Part shown: piece by piece, positions 40,236 through 48,791 of the stretch
Layout: every line of letters starts with the position of its first letter
How positions within the stretch are numbered: position 1 is the stretch's first letter
From: Lysobacteraceae bacterium
GTDB lineage: Bacteria; Pseudomonadota; Gammaproteobacteria; Nitrococcales; AK92
Length of the DNA stretch: 64,000 nt
Assembly (NCBI GenBank): GCA_012523465.1
Contig: JAAYIK010000015.1
Location: forward strand, 62,001 to 126,000
Direction: 5' to 3'
Notes under the pieces: model-generated
Database searches by the model: none
Told to the model about the DNA's origin: nothing
Seen by the model: the letters and a program-made list of their open reading frames with translations, nothing else
Position numbers and translations under genes: made by a program

Positions 40236-41206
40236 TGGCCGCCGGAAGCGGGCAGGACCTCGCGCGCCTGGATGTCGGCATGATAGGACGAACGCACCAT
40301 GGGCCCGCTGGCGACATGGGCGAAGCCCATCTTGTAGCCCACTTCGGCCAGCCGCTGGAACTCCTCCGGCGGCACGTAGCGCGCCACCGGCAGGTGGTGC
40401 GGGCTAGGCTGCAAGTACTGTCCAAGGGTGAGCATGTCGCAGCCGTGGGCGCGCAGATCGGCCATGACCTGCTCGATCTCCTCGCTCTCCTCGCCCAGGC
40501 CGAGCATCAGGCCCGACTTGGTGGGGATGTCCGGGTGGCGTTCACCGAACTGCCGAATCAGTTCCAGCGACCACTGGTAGTCCGCGCCGGGCCGGCACTG
40601 CCTGTAGAGGCGGGGCACGGTTTCCAGGTTGTGGTTAAAGACGTCCGGCGGATGGGCCGCCAAGGCCTCCAGGGCGCGCTCCATGCGGCCGCGGAAGTCC
40701 GGCACCAGGATCTCGATGCGCACGCCCGGGTTGAGGGCTCGGACTTCGCGGATGCAGGCGGCGAAGTGGCCGGCGCCGCCATCGAGCAAATCGTCGCGGT
40801 CCACCGAGGTGATCACCACGTAGCGCAGACCGATGTCGCGCACCGTCTCCGCCAGGTTGCGCGGCTCGTCGGGATCCAGCGGCAGCGGCCGGCCGTGGGC
40901 GACGTCGCAGAACGGGCAGCGGCGGGTACAGATGTCGCCCATGATCATGAAGGTGGCCGTGCCGTGGCCGAAGCACTCCGGCAGGTTGGGGCAGGAGGCT
41001 TCTTCGCACACCGTATGCAGCTGGCCGGCCCGCAGCCTCTGCTTGATGCGGGCGATCCCGTCGCCGGCCGGCACCCGCACCCGAATCCACGACGGCTTGG
41101 GCAGCGGTTTGGCGGTGACGTCGAACTTGAAGGGGATGCGGGACGTCTTGTCGGCGCCGCGCATCTTGACCCCAGGGATGACTTTGGCAGGTGGCTTCGT
41201 GGACAT
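40232..41206 (-). CDS. lipA: Lipoyl synthase
   Basis: Radical-SAM enzyme inserting two sulphurs into octanoyl groups on lipoyl domains. The 324-residue product has both iron-sulphur clusters: the auxiliary CX4CX5C (Cys67, Cys72, Cys78) and the radical-SAM CX3CX2C (Cys93, Cys97, Cys100), and the C-terminal RSSYHAD motif with the auxiliary-cluster Ser. It follows lipB by 19 bp and overlaps the DUF218 gene by 4 bp. Confidence 0.97.
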   Translation of the reverse strand: MSTKPPAKVIPGVKMRGADKTSRIPFKFDVTAKPLPKPSWIRVRVPAGDGIARIKQRLRAGQLHTVCEEASCPNLPECFGHGTATFMIMGDICTRRCPFCDVAHGRPLPLDPDEPRNLAETVRDIGLRYVVITSVDRDDLLDGGAGHFAACIREVRALNPGVRIEILVPDFRGRMERALEALAAHPPDVFNHNLETVPRLYRQCRPGADYQWSLELIRQFGERHPDIPTKSGLMLGLGEESEEIEQVMADLRAHGCDMLTLGQYLQPSPHHLPVARYVPPEEFQRLAEVGYKMGFAHVASGPMVRSSYHADIQAREVLPASGGQ

Positions 41207-41225
41207 GCGACCTCTTGCGTACTGT

Positions 41226-41897
41226 TCAGGATGCCGATGTTGCGGCCGCGGCCGCTCCCAGCTGCTCCAGCAGCCGCGCGAGCAGCGCCTCGGCGACCTC
41301 GTCGAGGGGGAGCTCGACGCCCAGGTCGCGCAGCTGGGTCATTTCCAGCCCGGTGTAGCCGCAGGGATTGATGCGCCGGAACGGGGCAAGATCCATAGCG
41401 GCGTTGAAGCTCAGGCCGTGATAGCTGCAGCCCCGCCGCACCCGCAGGCCCAATGATGCGATCTTGCGCCCTTCCACATAGACCCCTGGCGCATCCGGCC
41501 GCGCCTGCGCTGCGATGCCCAGATCGGCCAGCAGGGCGATCACCGTCTGTTCCAGGATGGTGACCAGGCGCCGCACGCCCAAGTTGCGCCGCCGCAGATC
41601 GAGCAAGGGGTAGACCACGATCTGGCCGGGGCCGTGGTAGGTCACCTGGCCGCCGCGGTCGGTCTGGACCACGGGAATGTCGCCGGGGGCGAGCAGATGC
41701 TCCTGTTTGCCGGCGATGCCGAGGGTGAAGACGGGGGGATGCTGCAGCAGCCAGATCTCGTCCGGCGTCGCCTCGGTGCGCCGCTCGGTGAAGTCGCGCA
41801 TGGCTGCGAACGCGGACTCATAGGGCACCAGGCCCAGGCGGCGAACGCTGACGGCCTCGGCGGCAGCGGGTTCGGCAAGCGTGCGCGGTTCGGACAT
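41226..41897 (-). CDS. lipB: Octanoyl-[acyl-carrier-protein]:protein N-octanoyltransferase
   Basis: Transfers octanoate from ACP to lipoyl domains. The 223-residue product has the catalytic pair Lys145 (GRKIASLGL) and Cys179 ([14 protein letters not shown]), plus [24 protein letters not shown] use the ATG at 41897; an upstream in-frame start adds 16 unrelated residues. It lies directly upstream of lipA. Confidence 0.96.
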   Translation of the reverse strand: MSEPRTLAEPAAAEAVSVRRLGLVPYESAFAAMRDFTERRTEATPDEIWLLQHPPVFTLGIAGKQEHLLAPGDIPVVQTDRGGQVTYHGPGQIVVYPLLDLRRRNLGVRRLVTILEQTVIALLADLGIAAQARPDAPGVYVEGRKIASLGLRVRRGCSYHGLSFNAAMDLAPFRRINPCGYTGLEMTQLRDLGVELPLDEVAEALLARLLEQLGAAAAATSAS

Positions 41898-42000
41898 CGG
41901 CAGCGGCTTCCAGATGGAGCCATACCATAGCGCGTCCGGCGCCAAACTGCCACCGAGCTGCCGCCTGGCCGTCCCTGGCCGGACAGGCTGCGGGAACCAG

Positions 42001-42372
42001 CTACGACCGCTTTTGCTGCTCGGCGGCGATCTCGGCGCGCACCTGGTCCATGTCCAGCTGGCGCACGCTCTCGATCACCTGGTCGAGCGCGCTGGCCGGC
42101 AGAGCGCCAGAGTGGCGGAACACCAGAATTCCCTGGCGTATGGCAGCGATGGTGGGAATCGAGCGGATCTGGAACGCAGTCGCCAGTTCCAGTTCCTGTT
42201 CCGTGTCAATCTTGCCGAAGACGATATCGGGGTTGGCCTCGGCGGCAGCCTCGTAGGTCGGGGCGAAGCTGCGGCAGGGACCGCACCATTCGGCCCAGAA
42301 GTCGAGAAAGACGATGTCGTTATTTTCAACGATTTCGTTCAGGTTGCTGGCAGTAATCTCGATCGCAGCCAT
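42001..42372 (-). CDS. Thioredoxin-family protein
   Basis: A 123-residue thioredoxin fold with WCGPC at 29-33, the cis-Pro loop [12 protein letters not shown] and a slightly extended C-terminal helix. There is no signal peptide, so it is cytosolic. The ATG at 42372 has GAGG 7 bp upstream and is preferred over an ATG five codons earlier. The upstream DNA (42386-42406) is strikingly A/T-rich, consistent with a promoter. It ends about 100 bp before lipB. Confidence 0.9.
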   Translation of the reverse strand: MAAIEITASNLNEIVENNDIVFLDFWAEWCGPCRSFAPTYEAAAEANPDIVFGKIDTEQELELATAFQIRSIPTIAAIRQGILVFRHSGALPASALDQVIESVRQLDMDQVRAEIAAEQQKRS

Positions 42373-42552
42373 GGCACGCCTCATCATTTTATAAAAATAT
42401 AAATTGTTCTCGCATCATAACGGAAAGGACCAGCGCTGTCACCTGCCGATTGCATTGGCGTCCGGCTGGATCGGGCACCGGCGGGGCGGTTTGCGCCGCC
42501 TTGGCGGCCACGGCAGTCGGTCGGCCCGGATCGCAGCACGCTTCGATGCCCC

Positions 42553-43194
42553 ATGAAAACAACCACGAGCCTGATTCTGAGCGCTTGCTTCGCGGCGCCG
42601 GCGCTGGCCGGCAATTTCTCCTACACCAGCCTGGAAGCCGGGCTGGGCGTGCGCTTCCTCGACGACAGCCTGATCCATGCCGAGGAGGTCTACGACGAGT
42701 TCGGCGCCTTGATGCTCGCGGGCGCGTTGCAGCTCGACGCCGATTTCCTGCTCGGCGCTGAGTTGTGGGTGGCCGCCAACAGCGGGCCCGATACCGAGAT
42801 CGCGCAAAGCCGGCTCGGGCTGCGCGCAGGGTTCCCGCTGGCCCTTTCTGGCGTGCTGGACATCGTGCCCATGCTGGGAGTGCTCGCTTCGCGGGTCGAG
42901 TACTGCCAATACTCCTGGTGCTATCGGGATATCGAGGGCGGGCTGAGCTACGGGCTGGAGCTGCGCTTCTGGGCGCTGCCGGGAACCGTCGAGCTGACCG
43001 CTGCGGTCACTGATTCCACGCTGCCATCGAGCCGTCCGCTGTGGGCGGCCGGCGCCGCCATCTGGCGGGGCGCGCATCACATCGTGCGGCTCCAGCTGCG
43101 GCGGTACGAGCAGGCCGACGATGGCGCCAGGCATTCCCACGGCCTGGGGCGAGACGGCAACGAAATCCTGTTCGGCTACCGCTACAGCTGGTAG
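42553..43194 (+). CDS. YfaZ-family outer-membrane beta-barrel protein
   Basis: A 213-residue exported protein. It has a signal peptide cleaved after APALA (about residue 19), alternating hydrophobic strands (NFSYTSLEAGLGVRF, SYGLELRFWALPGTVELTAAV) and a C-terminal aromatic residue (FGYRYSW), the usual outer-membrane insertion signal. Two cysteines (VEYCQYSWCYRD) could form a disulphide in an extracellular loop. The function of the family is unknown to me. Confidence 0.75.
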   Translation: MKTTTSLILSACFAAPALAGNFSYTSLEAGLGVRFLDDSLIHAEEVYDEFGALMLAGALQLDADFLLGAELWVAANSGPDTEIAQSRLGLRAGFPLALSGVLDIVPMLGVLASRVEYCQYSWCYRDIEGGLSYGLELRFWALPGTVELTAAVTDSTLPSSRPLWAAGAAIWRGAHHIVRLQLRRYEQADDGARHSHGLGRDGNEILFGYRYSW

Positions 43195-43279
43195 CGACGC
43201 CGTCCGGCGTTGCTTTTCGGCGGCCTGGCAACAATCTGAGTGTGATCTTCGAAGGCAGTTCTCCCGGCCGGAGGCGGAC

Positions 43280-43843
43280 ATGATCAAAATCGCTATCATC
43301 CTCGGCAGCACCCGCCCGGGGCGGCTCGGCGAAGCGGTCGCGCGCTGGGTGGAGGCGGTCGCCGGCAAGCGCGGCGATGCCAGCTTCGAGCTGGTTGACC
43401 TCAGGGACTATGACTTGCCGCTGCTGGACGAGCCCAGGCCGCCCTCGCTGGGCGATTACCGGCAGGAGCACACCAGGCGCTGGGCGGAGAAGATCGCCTC
43501 GTTCGACGGCTACGTCTTCGTCACGCCCGAGTACAACCACGGCATCCCGGGCGCGCTCAAGAACGCCATCGATTTCCTCTATGCCGAGTGGAACAACAAG
43601 GCGGCCGGCTTCGTTAGCTATGGCAGCGCCAGCGGCGTGCGGGCAGTGGAACAGCTGCGTCTGGTGATGGCGGAGCTGCAGGTTGCGACCGTGCGCGCCC
43701 AGGTCATGCTCTCGCTGTTCACCGACTTCGAGAACATGAGCGTGTTCAAGCCCCACCCGCGCAACGAGGCCGCGCTCAACAGCATGCTGAGTCAGCTGAC
43801 GGCTTGGGCGGGCGCGTTGCGAACAGTGCGCACCGGGCGCTGA
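43280..43843 (+). CDS. NADPH-dependent FMN reductase
   Basis: A 187-residue flavodoxin-like reductase (FMN_red family). It has the FMN phosphate loop GSTRPGRLGEAVARWV, the conserved VTPEYNHGIPGALKNAIDF and SYGSASGVRAVEQLRLV. The ATG at 43280 follows GGAGGCGGAC, a good ribosome-binding site; longer in-frame readings enter the preceding gene. Physiological acceptor (quinones, chromate, azo dyes or FMN for a two-component oxygenase) is unclear. Confidence 0.9.
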   Translation: MIKIAIILGSTRPGRLGEAVARWVEAVAGKRGDASFELVDLRDYDLPLLDEPRPPSLGDYRQEHTRRWAEKIASFDGYVFVTPEYNHGIPGALKNAIDFLYAEWNNKAAGFVSYGSASGVRAVEQLRLVMAELQVATVRAQVMLSLFTDFENMSVFKPHPRNEAALNSMLSQLTAWAGALRTVRTGR

Positions 43844-43937
43844 GGTCGGCGCTCCTCCCGAGGTGCCTGCCGCCGCGTTCTGGGCTAGGCTTGCCGGCAG
43901 CAAGCCGCGCTCAGCGGCAGGACCGAGGAGGAGCGGG

Positions 43938-44351
43938 ATGCCAACCAAAGAAGAAATCCAGGCGTTTCTGAGCAGAGAGTTTCCTCAGACTACGGTGCAG
44001 GTGGTGGCGGTGGATCGGGGCCGGTCGCAGGTGCGCCAGCCCATCAACCAGTCCCATCTGCGCCCCGGCGGCACGGTGTCCGGGCCGACCATGATGGCCT
44101 TGGCGGACGTGGCGGCCTACGTCGCCATCTTCACTGAGATCGGCATCGTGCCGCTGGCCGTGACCACCAGCTTGTCCATTAACTTCCTCAACAAGCCGGC
44201 GGCAGATCGCGACCTGATCGCCGACGGCGAGCTGCTCAAGGTCGGCTCGCGGCTGGTCGTGGCCGACGTGCGCATCTACTCCGAGGACGAGCCGCAGCTG
44301 CTGGCGCAGGCCAGTGTCACCTACTCCATCCCGCCGGCGGCGTTGCGCTGA
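43938..44351 (+). CDS. Hotdog-fold thioesterase (PaaI-like)
   Basis: A 137-residue hotdog protein. It has the catalytic-helix motif GGTVSGPTMMALADVAAYVAI with the acidic residue of the PaaI branch, and the strand LAVTTSLSINFLNKPAADRDLIADGELLKVGSRLVVADVRIYSE. The ATG at 43938 has GAGGAGG upstream. It probably hydrolyses acyl- or aryl-CoA; the acyl group is not predictable. It converges on the NCS2 permease gene. Confidence 0.88.
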   Translation: MPTKEEIQAFLSREFPQTTVQVVAVDRGRSQVRQPINQSHLRPGGTVSGPTMMALADVAAYVAIFTEIGIVPLAVTTSLSINFLNKPAADRDLIADGELLKVGSRLVVADVRIYSEDEPQLLAQASVTYSIPPAALR

Positions 44352-44357
44352 CGGCTT

Positions 44358-44383
44358 GGCCGGGCGCCGGGAGGCGCCCGGCC
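44358..44383. terminator. Terminator-like hairpin between thioesterase and NCS2 permease
   Basis: A perfect 11-bp inverted repeat (GGCCGGGCGCC / GGCGCCCGGCC, loop GGGA) fills the 38-bp gap between convergent genes. No T-run follows on either strand. Confidence 0.55.
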
Positions 44384-44389
44384 CGCCCC

Positions 44390-45703
44390 TCAGCTCAGGA
44401 AGGCGAACTTCAGAACGAACAGCGCAGCGATCACCAGCAATGCGGCGTTGAGCTGATGCCAGCGACCGCTGGCCAGCTTGATGGCGACGTAGACGATGAA
44501 ACCCAGCGCGATGCCGTGGGCGATGGAGAAAGCCAGCGGCATGCCGAGCGCGGTGACCAGGGCCGGCGCGGCGTCGGTGATGTCCTCCCAGTCTATGCGG
44601 GCGAGGCCGCTGGTCATCAGGGCGGCGACGTAGAGCAGCGCGGGAGCAGTGGCGAAGGCCGGCACCATGGACGCCAGCGGCGCGAAGAACAGCGCCAGGA
44701 TGAACAGCACTGCGACCACCACCGCGGTCAGCCCGGTCCGGCCGCCGGCGACGATGCCGGCGGTGCTCTCGATGTAGCTGGTGGTGGTGGAGGTGCCGAG
44801 GGCAGCGCCCGCCATGGTGGCCGTGCTATCGGCCATCAGCGCCCGGCCCAGCCGCGGCAGGTTGCCGTCCTTGTCGAGTAGGTTGCCGCGTTGGGCGGCA
44901 CCGAGCAGGGTGCCGGAGGTGTCGAACAGGTCGACGAACAGGAAGGCGAAGATGATGCTGAGCAGGCCGACGTCCAGCGCCCCCCGCAGGTCCATCTGCA
45001 TGAAGGTCGGGGCCAGGCTGGGCGGAGCCGAGACGAAGCCGCGGTACTCCACCATGCCGAGCAGCAGGCCGACCACGGTGATGGCGATGATGCCGATCAT
45101 CACCGCGCCCATCACTCGCCGCGCCGCCAGGGCGCAGATCAGGACGAAGCCGGCGGCGGTCAGCAAGGTCTCGGGTGCCTTGACGTCGCCCAGCGTGACC
45201 AGCGTGGCCGGGTTGGCAACGATGATGTTGCTGTTGTGCAGGGCGATCAGGGCCAGGAACAGGCCGATGCCGGCGGCAATGCCCATCCGCAGCGATTGCG
45301 GGATGCTGTTGATGATCCACTCGCGGATGCGGAAGATGCTGAGCAGGAAGAACAGGAAGCCTGACAGGAAGACCGCACCCAGCGCTACCTGCCAGCTGTG
45401 CCCCATCTGGCCCACCACCGTGTAGGTGAAGAAGGCGTTCAGCCCCATGCCGGGCGCCAGCGCGATGGGGTAGTTGGCGAACACGCCCATGATCAGGCTG
45501 CCGATGGCCGCTGCTAGGCAGGTGGCGGCGAACACCGCGCCGTAATCCATGCCGGCAGCGGAGAGCATGGCCGGGTTGACCACGATGATGTAGGCCATGG
45601 TGAGGAAGGTGGTGATGCCGGCGATGACCTCGGTCTTGAGGTCGGTGCCGTGCGCTTTCAGGTGAAAAAGCCGTTCCAGCACTTGGGGCTCCAGTCGAAG
45701 CAT
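44390..45703 (-). CDS. NCS2-family purine permease (AzgA-like)
   Basis: A 437-residue inner-membrane transporter with about 12-14 hydrophobic helices. Motifs are EVIAGITTFLTMAYIIVVNPAMLS, NYPIALAPGMGLNAFFTYTVV, FLFVDLFDTSGTLLGAAQRG and ALGTSTTTSYIESTAGIVAGGRTGLTAVVVA, the signature of the guanine/hypoxanthine (AzgA) branch rather than uracil/xanthine UapA-type. I prefer the ATG at 45703, just before the conserved LERLFHLKAHGTDLKTEVIAG; an upstream start is possible and neither has a clear SD. It diverges from the hemerythrin gene. Confidence 0.88.
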   Translation of the reverse strand: MLRLEPQVLERLFHLKAHGTDLKTEVIAGITTFLTMAYIIVVNPAMLSAAGMDYGAVFAATCLAAAIGSLIMGVFANYPIALAPGMGLNAFFTYTVVGQMGHSWQVALGAVFLSGFLFFLLSIFRIREWIINSIPQSLRMGIAAGIGLFLALIALHNSNIIVANPATLVTLGDVKAPETLLTAAGFVLICALAARRVMGAVMIGIIAITVVGLLLGMVEYRGFVSAPPSLAPTFMQMDLRGALDVGLLSIIFAFLFVDLFDTSGTLLGAAQRGNLLDKDGNLPRLGRALMADSTATMAGAALGTSTTTSYIESTAGIVAGGRTGLTAVVVAVLFILALFFAPLASMVPAFATAPALLYVAALMTSGLARIDWEDITDAAPALVTALGMPLAFSIAHGIALGFIVYVAIKLASGRWHQLNAALLVIAALFVLKFAFLS

Positions 45704-45810
45704 TAGTGTTGCGGATGGGTTGAAGCCGGCAATTAGAATCCCTTGGTCGCCGGCTTGCAAGAGCCGACGGCCAGGCTCGCCGCTTCCTGCCGACGGCGGC
45801 GGATGCCTAC

Positions 45811-45826
45811 CTTGACCGCCGTCAAG
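45811..45826. promoter_or_regulatory. FNR/ANR/DNR-like inverted repeat upstream of hemerythrin
   Basis: CTTGAC-CGCC-GTCAAG is a perfect 6-bp inverted repeat with a 4-bp centre, the geometry of FNR/DNR-family sites (TTGAT-N4-ATCAA). Its centre (45818.5) is about 41 bp before the transcription start implied by the -10-like TAACAT at 45847-45852, the normal position of a class II activator. A 12-bp palindrome GATGACGTCATC (45826-45837) abuts it. Confidence 0.45.
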
Positions 45827-45886
45827 ATGACGTCATCGCCCCCCCTTAACATCGGCCTCAAAATCAATGACAGGGGGGATGAGAGG

Positions 45887-46291
45887 ATGACTTTTTGGCC
45901 ATGGAGCAAGGAGTTGGAGGTCGGGATCGCGGTCATCGACGAGCAGCACCGCTGGCTGGTCGAGCAGACCAACCGCCTGCACGAGGCCCTGCAGGCCGGC
46001 AGCGAGCGCGAACTCATCGGCGAGATCCTCGAAGGCCTGATGGACTACACCATGAACCACTTCATCGTTGAGGAGGAGCTGTTCGATCGCCTAGGCTATC
46101 CCGAGTCGGCCGCTCACAAGGCCTACCACAACCGCTTCACCGAGCAAGTGATGAGCCTGCTGCTGCGCCACGAGAACGGGGAAGAGGTGGGCATGGACGC
46201 CTTGGAGCTGCTCAAGCGCTGGCTTACCCACCACATACTCAAGGTCGACAAGGCGTATGTCGAACACTTCCGCAAGCACGGGGTTTGCTGA
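45887..46291 (+). CDS. Bacteriohemerythrin
   Basis: A 134-residue oxygen-binding non-haem di-iron protein. All seven ligands are present: His21 (DEQHRWL), His58 and Glu62 (MNHFIVEEELF), His77 and His81 (AAHKAYHNRF), a C-terminal His at 115/116 and Asp121 (HHILKVDKAY). The ATG at 45887 has GAGAGG upstream; the in-frame extension to 45743 covers the predicted promoter and is rejected. The family carries oxygen to oxygenases or senses O2/NO. The ANR/DNR-like box upstream suggests low-oxygen or NO control. Confidence 0.93.
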   Translation: MTFWPWSKELEVGIAVIDEQHRWLVEQTNRLHEALQAGSERELIGEILEGLMDYTMNHFIVEEELFDRLGYPESAAHKAYHNRFTEQVMSLLLRHENGEEVGMDALELLKRWLTHHILKVDKAYVEHFRKHGVC

Positions 46292-46306
46292 CGGGCGGCA
46301 GGGGCG

Positions 46307-47065
46307 ATGCCGCAGCTGATCGAGAGCCCGCACAATCCCCGCTTCAAGCTCTGGAAGTCGCTGCTGGACGGCCGTGGCATCAGGAAGCAGCAGCGCTTCC
46401 TGCACGCCGGCCGCAAGGCGGTGCCGGAGGTGTTGGCGCGCCATCCGGAGCGCTTCGAAGCCGTCCTCTGCCTGCAGGAAGACCAGCTCGCCGGGCTGCC
46501 GCTGCCGCCGGCGTTGCCGCGCTACCGGCTGGCGCCGGCCCTGTTCGCCCAGCTGGATGTCATCGGCACCCGTTTCCCCCTGCTGGTAGGGCGGTTGCCG
46601 GCATTCCCGCGCGCCGACCTGGCCGCGCCGCCGCGTGGCCTGGAGCTGGTGTGCGCGCTGGGCAATCCCGACAACCTGGGCGCCCTGCTGCGCAGCGCTG
46701 CCGCCTTCGGCGTGCGTCGCGTCATCCTGCTGCCGGAAGCGGCCCAGCCTTTCCATCCGCGCGCCTTGCGCGCTGGCGCCAACGCCCAGTTCGAGCTGGA
46801 GCTGCTGCAGGGGCCGGGCTGGACCGAGCTGCCCGCTGCCGCCGGGCCGCTGCTGGCCCTGGATGCGGGCGGCGAGCCGCTGGATCGTTTCGACTGGCCG
46901 CGCGATCTGCGCCTGGTGCTGGGCGAGGAGGGCAAGGGGCTGCCGCCGTCGTTACCGCTGCGCCGCCTGGCCATACCCACCACCGGGCGGGTGGAATCGT
47001 TGAACGCCACGGTGGCTGCCAGCCTGGCCCTCTACGCCTACTACCAAGCGCTGCGGCCGGGCTAG
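46307..47065 (+). CDS. SpoU (TrmH)-family RNA 2'-O-methyltransferase
   Basis: A 252-residue SPOUT enzyme with an N-terminal RNA-binding substrate domain (IESPHNPRFKLWKSLLDGRGIRKQQRFLHAGRKAVPEVL) and a C-terminal knotted SAM domain: ALGNPDNLGALLRSAAAFGV, DLRLVLGEEGKGLP and IPTTGRVESLNATVAASLALYAY. It resembles the TsnR/RlmB-type group; whether it acts on rRNA or tRNA is not clear. It follows hemerythrin by 15 bp and converges on the MFS gene with a 6-bp gap. Confidence 0.9.
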   Translation: MPQLIESPHNPRFKLWKSLLDGRGIRKQQRFLHAGRKAVPEVLARHPERFEAVLCLQEDQLAGLPLPPALPRYRLAPALFAQLDVIGTRFPLLVGRLPAFPRADLAAPPRGLELVCALGNPDNLGALLRSAAAFGVRRVILLPEAAQPFHPRALRAGANAQFELELLQGPGWTELPAAAGPLLALDAGGEPLDRFDWPRDLRLVLGEEGKGLPPSLPLRRLAIPTTGRVESLNATVAASLALYAYYQALRPG

Positions 47066-47071
47066 CCGCGC

Positions 47072-48178
47072 TCAGCGCGCCCGGCGCAGCTGCGGATGCA
47101 GGAAGCAGGCCAGCAGCACGGCGGCGGCCAGCACGGCGCTGACCACGTACGGCGCCTGCGGTGCCAGCCCGTACAGCGACATGCCTACGAACGGCGCGAA
47201 GATTACCGCCATGCCGCCGGTGGCGCTCATGAGGCCGGCCACCCCGCCCTGCTCGTCGACGCCGACTGCCAGCGACGAGCCGGCCATGAAGCCCGGGCGT
47301 AGAAAGCCGAAGCCAAGTCCCAGCAGGGTCATGGCGGCCAGCATGGGCAGATAGGTGCGGCTGAACACGATGATGACGAAGGCGACGATGCCGACGCCGG
47401 CGCCCAGCACCATCATGGTCCGCGGCGAGGGCTGCAGCAGGCGGATCAGGATCAGCTGCGCCACCAGCATGGCCGCGGCCTCGCCGGTCAGCATGATGCC
47501 GACCGAACGCGCGCTGGCGGTGGGCTCCATGCGCAGCACGTCCATGGCGTAAAAGCCCGCAGCCAGCATGGCGATCACCTGCGACAGCTCCACCACCACG
47601 GCGACTAGCAGAAAGGGCCGCACCCGGCGGTCCAGCGGACTCAGCCGCGGCGGTGTCTGCGGGCGGCGCTGCATCGGCTTGCTGTCCGGCAGCCACAGCG
47701 CCACCGTGGCGGCGCTGATCAGGGCCAGCACGCCGGCGCCATAGAACGGTGCCACCAGGCCGAAGCCGAGCAGCGCCGCCACTACCGCCGGGCCGACGAT
47801 GGTGCCGAGCGCAAAGGCCGCCCCCAGCAGCGCCAGCTGGGGGCCGCGCTCATGGGGCTGAGTGCGGTCGGCGACGTAGCCGCCGAGCCCGAGCAGGATC
47901 AGCGGGCGGCGCCCCAGTGCGTCGCTGCGCCGGCCCCAGAACGGGCTCATCACCACCCACAGCACGGCCGAGACGGTGAAGATGCTGCCGACCTGGACAT
48001 CCGACAGTCCCAGGTCGCGGGCCGCCGGTGGCAGCACTGCAAAGATCAGGGTCTGCCCGATGCCGATACAGATCAGGCTGGCGAACAGTATCCAGAACGG
48101 CCGCTGCCGCTGGCGAGCGGCGGCGGCCTGGGAAACCTGCGCGGGCGACTCGAAAGCAATCTGGCTCGGTTGATTCAC
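47072..48178 (-). CDS. MFS transporter with an apparent internal deletion (TM3-TM4)
   Basis: A 368-residue DHA1/TetA-like major facilitator. N-terminal TM1 (about 28-50) and TM2 (about 62-82) with the SDALGRRP A-loop look normal. But the text then runs LLGLGGY directly into VADRTQPHERGPQLALLGAAF, which in full-length homologues lies after TM4. About 45-50 residues (TM3, TM4 and their loop) appear to be missing in frame, leaving about 10 helices against 12. CTAC occurs at the junction, a possible microhomology. The start is GTG. The gene may be a recent pseudogene or an altered transporter. Confidence 0.8.
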   Translation of the reverse strand: MNQPSQIAFESPAQVSQAAAARQRQRPFWILFASLICIGIGQTLIFAVLPPAARDLGLSDVQVGSIFTVSAVLWVVMSPFWGRRSDALGRRPLILLGLGGYVADRTQPHERGPQLALLGAAFALGTIVGPAVVAALLGFGLVAPFYGAGVLALISAATVALWLPDSKPMQRRPQTPPRLSPLDRRVRPFLLVAVVVELSQVIAMLAAGFYAMDVLRMEPTASARSVGIMLTGEAAAMLVAQLILIRLLQPSPRTMMVLGAGVGIVAFVIIVFSRTYLPMLAAMTLLGLGFGFLRPGFMAGSSLAVGVDEQGGVAGLMSATGGMAVIFAPFVGMSLYGLAPQAPYVVSAVLAAAVLLACFLHPQLRRAR

Positions 48179-48312
48179 GGATGCAGCGGCTCCGGGTGGA
48201 AGACAGCGATCCTAGCAGGAAGCGGGGCGCTTGTCGGCGGGGCGGTTGCCGGCCCGGCGCATCTGGGCCAAGATCGCTGCCGGTAACTGGAGAGGAGATT
48301 CGCGAGGCAAGC

Positions 48313-48774
48313 ATGTCGCAGCATTTTCGCTACTACCTGCGCGTCCGCTACAGCGAGTGCGACGCGCAGAAGGTCGTCTTCAACGCCCGCTACGGTGAGT
48401 ACGTCGATCTCGCCAGCACCGCCTTCCTGCGCGCCATTGGTCTCGACGAGCTGCTCGGCAGCGGGCAGTTCGACTACCAGGTCGTGCGGCAGGTGCTGGA
48501 ATGGAAAGCCCCGGCGCGCTTCGATGACGTGCTGGAGCTGACCGTCTATGCCACCCATCTGGGTAACACCTCGTTCACGCTGATGACCGAGTTCCGTCAT
48601 GCCGGCAAGGACGCGATCACGGCCACCGCCGATACGGTCTACGTCGCCGTCGACCCGCAGACCCTGACCAAGACGCCGCTCACCGATCAGGTGCGGGCGG
48701 CGCTGCAGCGGGGCGGGCCGGGGCTGGTGGTGGATCACGCCGGTTACTTCCCCATCAGGCTGCAGGAGGGCTGA
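48313..48774 (+). CDS. YbgC-like acyl-CoA thioesterase (4-hydroxybenzoyl-CoA thioesterase family)
   Basis: A 153-residue hotdog protein with the catalytic motif YSECDAQKVVFNARYGEYVDLASTAFLRAIG, in which Asp17 (SECDAQ) is the family acid, and a second-half strand LGNTSFTLMTEFRHAGKDAITATADTVYVAVDPQT. The ATG at 48313 has GAGG upstream; longer in-frame readings overlap the MFS gene. It converges on rsgA with 17 bp between them. Confidence 0.9.
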   Translation: MSQHFRYYLRVRYSECDAQKVVFNARYGEYVDLASTAFLRAIGLDELLGSGQFDYQVVRQVLEWKAPARFDDVLELTVYATHLGNTSFTLMTEFRHAGKDAITATADTVYVAVDPQTLTKTPLTDQVRAALQRGGPGLVVDHAGYFPIRLQEG

Positions 48775-48791
48775 GGCGCGCTGTGCGCCGG

